Assembly (NCBI GenBank): GCA_951799405.1
Contig: OX637332.1
Location: 2,423,001-2,487,000, forward strand
Reading direction: 5' to 3'
DNA from: Agapetus fuscipes
Lineage: Eukaryota > Arthropoda > Insecta > Trichoptera > Glossosomatidae
DNA length: 64,000 nt
The notes beneath the pieces were generated by a model. The model worked only from the letters and a program-made list of their open reading frames with translations. It was not told the DNA's origin and made no database searches. A program made the position numbers and the translations under genes. Positions 52,890 through 61,192 of this stretch are shown here, piece by piece (position 1 is the stretch's first letter; each line of letters opens with the position of its first letter).

Positions 52890-53150
52890 TTTTTTTTAAA
52901 TAGATTTGTGAATAGGAATGCAATTCACCAACTTATTTTGCATGCCCAGAAACAGGTATTAATATCATCAATTAATAATGCATTATTGTTTGCTTTAATG
53001 AATTATTAATTAATAATTACCCAATTACACTTGTTGAACCAGGGTAAAAGTTATGGTCAAATGACCCAAGCGGAGATCGAACCAACGTTATTTCATTCCA
53101 AACACGCTAGAACGATCGGCCCACTTGGTCCCGTCGGCCACAACACCGAC
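52890..53150 (-). repeat. SINE-C copy
   Basis: AAATAGATTTGTGAATAGG ... CCAGAAACAGGTATTAATAT ... ATTACCCAATTACACTTGTTG, head with GTTGGTTCGATCTCCGC and ACGGGACC on the minus strand. Confidence 0.85.
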
Positions 53151-53154
53151 CCTG

Positions 53155-53580
53155 TCAGCTGTATATTATTTAAATATACTTTTAAAGTAATTGTGTTTAA
53201 AAATACGTGGCGTTTTTTTCTGTACATTACTAATGATTGAAATTATGAATACAATGAATATTAGAAAATGTAGGTAGGTGGCGGTACACGAATAACAGAC
53301 ACAAAATGCATAATATAAAAATTAAAAAAGCAATTTCATAACAAGCAACCAAAAAAAAGTGTGGCTTTGACCTGAATCGATTGAGGATAAAAGTGTAGAG
53401 CGACGCAAGTAGGTAGCTACCTTAATGCCATTTTTTTCACGCGTTAACAGATGTGTTTTGGCAAGGAAATAATAAAAATCAATTGTTGTTTTTTACTAGA
53501 AACGCTGCGAATAGTGTTTTTTTTTTAAATGGATTTGTACCAACCTATAAGTCAAGAAACTTTAGTTCGTCCGTCGTTTC
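53155..53580. other. Unassigned AT-rich sequence
   Basis: Nothing recognised except the R250 head end ACCAACCTATAAGTCAAG at 53,540-53,557. Confidence 0.45.
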
Positions 53581-53587
53581 GTCGAAC

Positions 53588-53960
53588 GTTCCTTAATTTA
53601 GAGGTTGGTATGCGGCTGCCCACCCATGCTGTAAAAATGGTTCACTTTGCCATTGTCACCCCTGTTTCAGCAAGAGTTGCAGGGTGTATGTCCATTTGAG
53701 ATTTGGTTTTTATGTTGTAGGTTCCCCACTTCGACTGAAGTGGTTGGCGTAAGGCCGACCCCCTTACCTGTAAAAATAAATAGGTTCAACTCGCCACATG
53801 CGACCCCTTCGGGGATAACGCGGCAAGAAGTTACACTATATGTGTAGCTTAGTTGTGTATGTGTGTGTGTGTTCGCATGAGGCATGTGCAAGCGCGCACT
53901 TGTACGTGTCTGGTTATTAATGCATGTTATGTTTATATCCAATGTAAAATTTAACAAAAA
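53588..53960 (+). repeat. R250 repeat interrupted by a SINE-A 3' fragment
   Basis: R250 at 53,588-53,722 and 53,873-53,960. The insert (about 53,724-53,862) is the SINE-A tail from CACTTCGACTGAAGTGG to GTAGCTTAGTTG plus a (TG)n run. Confidence 0.82.
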
Positions 53961-53997
53961 ATCTTTGATAAGTACTCGAATAGGTATTCTGACACCG

Positions 53998-54560
53998 GTC
54001 AACGACGATACTATGCTGGAAGCACCGGTTCTCATCAGATCACCGAAGTTAAGCAATGATATTTTTTAGGGTTTGTGTATAAATACTGTGAAAATTAATG
54101 TTTTTAAGTTTGTTATTCAATAAACAACACTTTTAACTTTTAAACACAGTTTTTAATTTCGACCTGATAATGACTGAACAGTCGAAAACGTTAGTAGTAT
54201 AATTTAAAATTCAATAATTTTTTAAATATATTATATTTGTGAAATTAAAAACAATGTTTAAAAGTTAAAAGTGTTGTTTATTGAATAACAAACTAAAGAA
54301 GTTAAGCAACATTGGGCGCGGATGCTACCTGGATGGGTGACCGCTAGGTACACCGCGTGTTGTTGGCATTTCTTAGATCGGTCCGTAGTCCAGTGGTTAC
54401 ACTTCGGACTCGTAAATGGAAGGTTGTGGATTCGAATCCCGGCGGTGCACAAAAAATAAACCACTTACATTTCCAAATGTGCTCTTCGCTGGGTTGAAAA
54501 ATTCATAAACCTTTACCAAAGACCGGTCACTGAAAGGTCCATCCAACCTTAAGAAGTTAC
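53998..54560 (+). repeat. SINE-B with full-length 5S head, split by a hairpin element
   Basis: 5S part 1 is 53,998-54,056 and part 2 is 54,310-54,367 (117 nt together, including GGATGGGTGACCGC), then the tRNA-like unit (54,377-54,452, box A TAGTCCAGTGGT, box B GATTCGAATCC) and body to CATCCAACCTT. Confidence 0.92.
54057..54297 (+). mobile_element. Hairpin element with hammerhead-like core and 12-bp target duplication
   Basis: Flanked by GAAGTTAAGCAA on both sides (54,045-54,056 and 54,298-54,309), so the 241 bp unit is a real insertion. About 50-bp arms (TTTGTTATTCAATAAACAAC... and complement) pair. Between them lies CTGATAA (54,164-54,170), a GACTG/CAGTC stem, GAAA (54,184-54,187) and AACGTTA. 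That is the order of a hammerhead ribozyme with a minimal stem III, as reported for Penelope-like elements. The canonical CTGATGA has one change (G to A). Confidence 0.75.
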
Positions 54561-54564
54561 ACAT

Positions 54565-55200
54565 AGTAGGTATCGCAACGAAACGTAAAAAAAAAATGAA
54601 CCAGGGTCTCGGACCTGGAAAATCTGATGGCTGAAACCATTTCTGAACAAACCTGCTCCTCATTTCGTATTAAATATATAAAAGAAAATTCAATGAAAAG
54701 GCGAAAGAATTTTTTTACTCCATATTGCAGATCTTTCACAGCAGTCTATTCAAAGAACGATACACTTCCTTTTTGTTTTCCATTCGCAGAGGCCAACTGA
54801 AAAAAAAATTGCCAACCCGCCGCGCGGATCTATTATTTCTAGTATTTTGCTCGCCGCACTTTCGAGTGCAAACTAAATATGGGGGAAGAACAAAGTAGTG
54901 CGTTTCAACTCCAACATAGCGTTGCACCAAAATAAATACGGAAACTAATACGCCCACAAGAGGTGCTGCTTCACTTTCCATGTACGAGTACAATAGAACC
55001 TCGATTCTCCGGGATGACTGACTGGGGTAGCGATTTTAAAAATCAATGAAAAAAATATTTTTGTCACAAAGTTTTTCGTTTTTAAGTTATAACTGCGTTT
55101 GAAACTGCTTGAGATTGTGTGGGATAGCAAAAGGAAGTAATGGCAGTAAGTGTCTTGAAAAAGTGGTTGGTTATTGCTATAAAAAATGATGTATAGAGCC
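54565..55200. other. Unassigned sequence
   Basis: No supported gene. 54,800-54,880 is GC-richer (CCCGCCGCGCGG) without a recognisable motif. Confidence 0.4.
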
Positions 55201-55207
55201 AATATAG

Positions 55208-55725
55208 TGTTATGTAAATAGTAGGTATAAACAAAATAAATAGGGTAGGTGCATATAGATTCTAGCTGTAGGATGAATTATTATTAAGTACCTAGAGTAA
55301 GGAAATATTTTATAAGTAATAAGTGTATTGGAAGCTATTGGAATATCATAGACGTCTCCAGGCGAAATTAAGTTCTAGTAAGTTTGATAGCCATAGCTAT
55401 AAAAGGCGCAACTCGCCTGCAGGTGAGTCAGTCTCCAAGTACTAGTAGCCTTTACAGGCAAAGACAGCGAAAGTGAACAATCATGTGAATTGTAAAAGAA
55501 ATTGTGAACAAAAAAAAATATTAAATTTTACTCGCCCCTTAACCTAAGACAATTTGTTTATTCAATTTTTAATTTTAATTTTTTAAAAATGAAAGGTTAC
55601 AAAGTGAATGCCTCATCAATTAATGATAAAATAGATTACTTTAAAATAAATCTCCGGCAGTTTTAATCAAGAAGACCAATATTTAAATCTTAAAAAAAAA
55701 ACATAAGAAGCCTAAAAACACAACA
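55208..55725 (+). mobile_element. Solo LTR of the TGTTATG Gypsy family
   Basis: TGTTATGTAAATAG ... CCTAAAAACACAACA with ATAG on both sides. Promoter-like CTATAAAAGGCGC near 55,397. Confidence 0.92.
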
Positions 55726-55869
55726 ATAGGAAATCAACAAGGAAAATGTAATAAAAAAAATGAACGATGCATTCTGCCCGGATTGTTTATGGTTTGTCTA
55801 TGGATTACCTGGTGAAAGTCTAGTAGCGTATGGGGTTGTATGAAAAATTTCATATATTCTGTCCGGTAA

Positions 55870-56010
55870 TCCATTATCCAGGTGTGCAAGATGAATCGGC
55901 CATGTAATACGACAAGAAGGTCTTTTGCATGCCATAATGGAGGGGATGACCGAGGGGACCAACTCTAGGGGACGCCCACGCCAGGAGTACCTGGAGGACC
56001 TGTTGGTGGA
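55870..56010 (+). pseudogene. LINE C-terminal fragment (GHVIRQEGLL)
   Basis: Encodes IGHVIRQEGLLHAIMEGMTE then NSRGRPRQEYLEDLLVDVRC, a typical CR1-like LINE polyprotein end. Confidence 0.72.
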
Positions 56011-56089
56011 CGTGCGCTGCTTAACCGGGCAGAATAGTTCTAGTGTGAAAAGGAGATTATAGTTACAACACATTAAAATGTGATTTTAT

Positions 56090-56280
56090 TTTAGGAAGGA
56101 ATGTATAGACCAAACCGGTGAGATTGCGAAAGAATGGAACCTGCAGAGTGAGAATAAGAGAAGAGTATGTATGAGCAAAGTTACGAATGTTGAAGAGATG
56201 AAAGAGATGTGCAAGGGCAGAAAAAAATAAACACGCATCTGCGGAGGTGCCGGCCACCCCTAGTTGAAAGGCGGCAGGAA
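56090..56280 (+). pseudogene. Second LINE family, 3' end
   Basis: Matches 18.1-18.3 kb: VEEMKEMCKGRKK, then a stop, and ICGGAGHP. Confidence 0.72.
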
Positions 56281-56284
56281 ACAT

Positions 56285-56480
56285 TTAAGTACAGTACATT
56301 CACTCTGTATATCCCTCAAGATTTCAATAATTTGATCAAGCCATGCTTTTCTCCGTCTTCCCCTCTTGGCTCTTACATTTCCTATGTAGATATTATTTGT
56401 CAAGCTTTCATATTATATTCCATTCACAAGTCTTATACCTTCTTATAATATTCATTTACACCTTTTTTTACAACAAAAAC
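56285..56480. other. LINE-like remainder, unassigned
   Basis: Thymine-rich complement of LINE sequence is likely (CTTTCATATTATATTCC), but too diverged to place. Confidence 0.35.
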
Positions 56481-56483
56481 AAC

Positions 56484-56640
56484 AAGGTCCATTAAGGATT
56501 ACAGCAACTGGGTCTTGCTTGAGTATTGGTGCTTTGTAGCTCGTCGACCAAGCTCGTAAGCACCTCTGTGGCACTACAACAAGTTTCATATACTCCGAGA
56601 GTCTAAATAAAAATCTAGGGGTCTCCCGCACGGGATTTCA
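56484..56640 (+). repeat. SINE-B alternative-tail fragment
   Basis: GGTCCATTAAGGATTACAGC ... CACCTCTGTGGCACTACAAC ... GGGGTCTCCCGCACGGGATT and poly-A. Confidence 0.82.
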
Positions 56641-56644
56641 TAAA

Positions 56645-57110
56645 AAAAATCAATTTGATCTTCTCAGTAGCCGAAACAGCTCGGATAATCGAGGCTCTAA
56701 CGTAGTATTTTGTGAAAGCTATACTCGAGTTTACACGAGTTTTATTCTGAGAGAAACGTAGTCCCTGCGGAGTCTTCTCATGGATAATTCAGGCGCCTCG
56801 TGGTGGCAGAGGTGAGACCAAGGGTCCGTAAACTGTACAAGACCATGGCAAGACGCCATGAATTATAAACCGTGCTTTATGGCCTTTAAAGGGAATAAAG
56901 GGAGCTATCTGTTATCTGGAAAAAAAACAAGAATTTTTGAAATGTACAATATATGACGTGCATTGCAAGAGAGGACAGATAAGAAGGATCCAGTTTCATG
57001 CAAATGATCGATATATAAGTTCATGGCAAAGGTATTTTTTTTGTTATTGTTTGACGAGGTTGTTATGAGCTCGACTTTCCTTACTGTTAAATTTGATTCA
57101 CTTTGCCAGT
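56645..57110. other. Unassigned sequence
   Basis: No gene or known repeat supported. Confidence 0.4.
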
Positions 57111-57114
57111 TTCG

Positions 57115-57329
57115 GTCCGTAGTCCAGCGTAGAGCAAATTTAAAAATCAATTGTTTTTTTATGCTCCATCGGGATATATAATATATAAAGTATGTATCCC
57201 GGTAATTATATAAAAAAAAAACGGGTCAATTACACAAGCAAAACCCAATTTCTGTAAGGCTGGATGTACCTTCGGTGATTTTTTTTTATTTGGTTAAGAG
57301 ACACATGGAGTTTTCAAACCAGTGAAGAG
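57115..57329. repeat. SINE-B remnants
   Basis: TCGGTCCGTAGTCCAGCG (57,113-57,130, plus strand) and TTTCTGTAAGGCTGGATG (57,250-57,267, minus-type body) are short SINE-B pieces in a rearranged order. Confidence 0.5.
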
Positions 57330-57334
57330 CCTAT

Positions 57335-57373
<39 letters not shown>

Positions 57374-57985
57374 TAAATTCACGACACTTAGTGCCTTTTA
57401 CAATACATACTAAAAATAGTGTTATAAATACAAGAGTAAGTAAAAAGTATAAAATGAAACAACAAATATATCAGAACTACAATTGAAAACTATCAAATAC
57501 AAGGATAAAAAAGTAACATAAAACAAAATAATGATTACATAAGTAGGTATTAATACTTTAAAAAAATAGAGAGATGAGATAAAAAAACAAGAGAAAAAAC
57601 AGTTTATGAATGTATAAATAGTAAGAAGAAATTAGAAGTAAGTAGCTGAATATAAAAACACAATTAAAAATAGATTGAAAAAGACTTATAAATACATATA
57701 TATGAAAGTAAAATGAAACAAAACAAACACAATAACAAAAACCATATAAAAATAAGAATAAAAATCAAAGTTACTATATAGAGAAAAAATATAAATAAAA
57801 AATCAAAATAAATATACAAGCAACAGAAATAAAAACATTATTCATCCAAAAAGTACCTCAACAGACCAGCTCTATACCTATCAAAGCTATTGTTGGGTGG
57901 GTCAAAGTCTAGTGTACAGGTATTACCACTACGTTGAAGGCGATTTATGCAACTGTTATATTGTGCATTTGTATTGGAAACTATT
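57330..57985 (-). mobile_element. LINE 3' end with (TAAA)n tail
   Basis: The plus strand starts with (ATTT)10, i.e. a minus-strand (AAAT)n tail. The minus strand reads NAQYNSCINRLQRSGNTCTL ... GLLRYFLDE then a stop at about 57,838, followed by a 460 bp A-rich UTR. Confidence 0.7.
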
Positions 57986-58004
57986 TGAAAAATAAACGAT
58001 TTTT

Positions 58005-58082
58005 TTTTTCTCCGCTTGGAATCGAACCGCCTACCTCCCATTTACGAGTCCGGAGCGTTAACTACTAGACCACGGACCGGTC
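58005..58082 (-). repeat. SINE-B-like tRNA head
   Basis: The minus strand reads GTCCGTGGTCTAGTAGTTAA, CTCGTAAATGGGAGG, GGTTCGATTCC, with boxes A and B conserved, then a poly-A run. It abuts the LINE above. Confidence 0.75.
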
Positions 58083-58099
58083 TTAGGCATAGCTTAGAT

Positions 58100-58890
58100 C
58101 AGTGGTTCCCAAACTTTTAATTTCGCGTACCACTAATGAAATTAGAAATCAGTGGCGTACCACTGAAGTGCAACGCAAAAAAGCTACACATATAGTGTAA
58201 CTTCTTGCCGCGTTATCCCCGAAGGGGTCGTATGTGGCGAGTTAAACCTATTTATTTTTACAAATAAGGGGGCCGGCCTTACGCCAATCACTTCAGTTGA
58301 AGTGGGAGTTTCCCAGCTCCCGAGGGGGCTGGTACTCATTTCTTGTGAAGGCTGAATAAACCTTGCCGGTATTTTTATTATGGGGTTTGAAATAAACACC
58401 GAAATAGGAAATCATTTCTGACACCCTCCTCGGTGGGATTCGAACCCGAGCTCACGGGGTAGAATGCAAGCACTCTACCAACTGAGCTATCGACCGGACC
58501 AGTTAAACAGCAACAGTTAAAAAAAACATTCAAATGGTAAAGTAATAAAAACTGCAACTGTTAATGAAAACATTATGCTTATTTATTTATTATAGTGAAA
58601 AATACAAATTTTTAGTGCAGGGGTGTCCAACATAATATTGTGGAGGGCCAGATTTAGTATTTTTGTAATTGTGGCGGGACAGGCCTGTCTTAGTCTGAAA
58701 AATGGTGCTGCATGTTCGAAACAAAAGAGGAAATATTTGGCTCAGTTGTACTTAACTTGAAGCGCGAAATTGAAAAACGTTTTATCTTATTATTTACTAT
58801 GTGTTTCCTATGGCCATGGCTGCTTGCGTACCACCTTGAGAAGCGTCGCGTACCACTGGTGGTACGCGTACCATAGTTTGGGAACCACTG
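58100..58890. mobile_element. Non-autonomous hAT element (791 bp with nested SINE-A)
   Basis: Terminal repeats CAGTGGTTCCCAAACT and complement, and an exact 8-bp target duplication GCTTAGAT (58,092-58,099 and 58,891-58,898). Sub-terminal GCGTACCAC repeats are typical hAT transposase-binding-like motifs. No transposase coding sequence. Confidence 0.95.
58172..58500 (-). repeat. SINE-A nested in the hAT element
   Basis: Full-length: head at 58,500-58,430 (box A TAGCTCAGTTGG, box B GGTTCGAATCC), tail CTATATGTGTAGCTTTTTTG at the left. Confidence 0.9.
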
Positions 58891-58904
58891 GCTTAGATGA
58901 TTCT

Positions 58905-59185
58905 CGTTGTTAGTAGAGCGTGCACATGTTAGCTAGTGACCAAATGCCGCTGGGCTCGCCCATGTACGGAATCTGGTGCGGGCACGCACCTACTGCGCGG
59001 ATTAGCACAGATATGAGCGGGTACATTATCTGAGTTCTGTTATGAAATAATCACCCATACTCTTTACAATGTAAGCGAGAAGTTGGAATGGCATTTCCAG
59101 TGAAGACAACATAAATCGTCACCTAGATTCAGAAGCTAAGAACCATAGAAGTCGCAACGGAACCAAGGCTTGGAATTTTCAATTT
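58905..59185. other. Unassigned sequence; left copy of a ~58 bp duplication
   Basis: 59,122-59,180 (AGATTCAGAAGCTAAGAAC ... AAGGCTTGGAATTTTCAAT) is repeated with mismatches at 59,819-59,876, on the far side of the LINE and R250 insertions. Confidence 0.5.
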
Positions 59186-59189
59186 ATTT

Positions 59190-59600
59190 ATTTATTTTCT
59201 TGAGGAGAAAAGACAGATACAATTATAAAAACAAGAAAAATGGGCACATATGCAGTAAAGTGCCTTTTAATCCTAAAAAAAATCCCACAAATATGTTAAA
59301 AATTTAAAGTAGCTGACAAAAAAAAAGTCAAAAATAAATTAAATTAATAACAGAAAAAAATGAGAGGAAAAAAGAAGAAAAGAGAAATTAAAAATAAACA
59401 AAAAAATATACAGAAAACCTAATCAAGACAAACTGGATGGCAAAGACATTTTTGTATACTTTTTAATAAGTCAGATCTAAAGGAGTACTATATAAATCTA
59501 ATTCATTAAAATATCTATTAAAATCACTGCACATTCTATACATAGGAGCTCTTTGAACTGAGTTTGTTCGACATTTGGGCAGAAAAAATATTTGTGACGA
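59190..59600 (-). mobile_element. LINE 3' end
   Basis: The minus strand reads KCRTNSVQRAPMYRMCSDFN, DLYSTPLDLTY then a stop, followed by an A-rich UTR and (TAAA)-type tail at 59,185-59,200. The CRTN...P..R(M)C..(F/Y)N pattern is a common insect LINE C-terminus. Confidence 0.75.
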
Positions 59601-59825
59601 ACGGGATGCGGCTGACCACCTATGCTGTAAAAAATGGTTCACTTTGCCAATGTCACCCCTGTTTCAGGGAAGGACGGCAAGAGTTTCAGGGCGTATGCCC
59701 ATTTATGTTGTAGGTTCACATGCGGCGTGCGCAAGCGCGAACTTGCACGTGTCTGCTTGTGAGAATGCATATAATGTGAATCCCCAATGTAACATATCTT
59801 TGCAACTTAGACTAGATTAGATTCA
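59600..59825 (+). repeat. R250 repeat
   Basis: 5'-truncated by about 20 bp (starts GGGATGCGGCTGACC), full tail TTAGACTAGATTAGATT. Confidence 0.85.
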
Positions 59826-59944
59826 GAAGCTAAGAACTATAGGGGTCGCAACGCTACTAAGGCTTGGAATTTTCAATGTTAGCATATGTGACATTAAAAA
59901 CCATGCTTTAAATTGATAGAAAAAAAACTACCCACACGTTTTTT

Positions 59945-60056
59945 TTTAAGGAATCCTGTGCGGGAGACTCCCTAGATTCTAGAGACTCTAGGGGTCTATG
60001 ACACTTGTTGTAGTGCCGCAGAGGTGTACGAGCTTGGTCGTCGCTACAAAGCGACG
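59945..60056 (-). repeat. SINE-B alternative-tail fragment
   Basis: Tail plus the start of the body (GAGCTTGGTCGTCGCTACAA), cut at 60,056 where the retrotransposon leader begins. Confidence 0.82.
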
Positions 60057-60676
60057 TTTTATATATATAGCTGTTTTGAATACGTACTTTAGCAAAAATA
60101 ATAATTTGTCTGATTACACTGATTGGTAGGTAGGTACTGTCTTTTAATATTTATTTTTAATTCACCAATATTTTTAACATAATAATGTCTGATAGTACAT
60201 AATTATTTATTTCGTCTCAAGTCTTTCAAACACACAGGTAGGTATTTAATGTACATTCACACACTTGTAAACAAAGGATAGTTATTCAAAAACTTTTTCT
60301 CGATGAATCTGGAACGTTCTTTTGTAATATTTTTCAAGATTTTTATTTATTTATTTTATTTTTTTTTAATCACACACAATAATAAAAAAAACTATGGTCC
60401 AATTTGATGACTTTCTCAATGCGGTAAAATAGTCATTATGTTATGTCCAGAATTATGTCCAGAATTATGTTCCATATGATGTTCCAGAATTTATAAACAA
60501 CTTGCTTTTGCGTCTTTTCTTTTAACAAAAATTTATTTAAACACTTGTTTTCACAAAAGTCAGTTCACACAAAGTTCAATTTGAATAAAGTTCATTTTAA
60601 CACTATTTAATTTATTTTATTTATTTTTAGACAGAAGATCTTAATTTTTCTTGACAATTCCGCACCTGACGCCAAT
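60057..60676 (-). other. Leader-like sequence behind a Gypsy LTR
   Basis: AT-rich, no ORF above about 40 codons. Read on the minus strand it directly follows the LTR end (…CGTAACA) and begins with a primer-binding-site-like TGGCGTCAGGTGCGGAATTG. It is probably the untranslated leader of a second, truncated element copy. Confidence 0.55.
60655..60674 (-). promoter_or_regulatory. Primer-binding-site-like sequence
   Basis: TGGCGTCAGGTGCGGAATTG starts 2 nt after the LTR on the minus strand. It has the TGG start expected of a tRNA 3' end complement. I cannot name the tRNA with certainty. Confidence 0.6.
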
Positions 60677-61192
60677 TGTTACGAAATTAGGGTTCAATTG
60701 TCTTCAAATTAAAAATACACAGGTCTTCTTCAATAGTTATTTATTTTACACAGTTACAAAATTTATTTTCACACTACTTTCTCGATTATTCCACTTGGTT
60801 TTGGTTCACTGATCAGATGACTTCGAAGTGTTTGTAAGTCTCTATGATACTGGCCGCTCTGCAGGCCATTTGCACCCTTTATACTCTTTAGAGCAGTATA
60901 ATCTAGACCTATAGTTGCTAGAAGGTTCCAGAGTAATTATTACTTCTCGATGTTTCACGTACTACCTAGACACAACCAAAATCCTACCTACCAATGCAAT
61001 ACAGTATTCCTATAATTATAACAAATACCTACTTAGCCTAGAGAATTCTACACTTATACATAATTATCGATCTTACCTACCAATACTTTTGAGGATTCTT
61101 ATAACTATAACTATCCATACTTATTTCAATATTTATATTTACATAACACTATAACTACCCATACTTATTTCAATATTTATATTTACATAACA
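60677..61192 (-). repeat. LTR (516 bp) of the TGTTATG Gypsy family
   Basis: The minus strand starts TGTTATGTAAATATAAATA directly after the pol stop and purine tract, and ends CCCTAATTTCGTAACA. The first ~45 bp are duplicated in tandem. Promoter-like AGAGTATAAAGGGTGC near 60,885. Start, end and interior blocks match the three solo LTRs. Confidence 0.92.
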
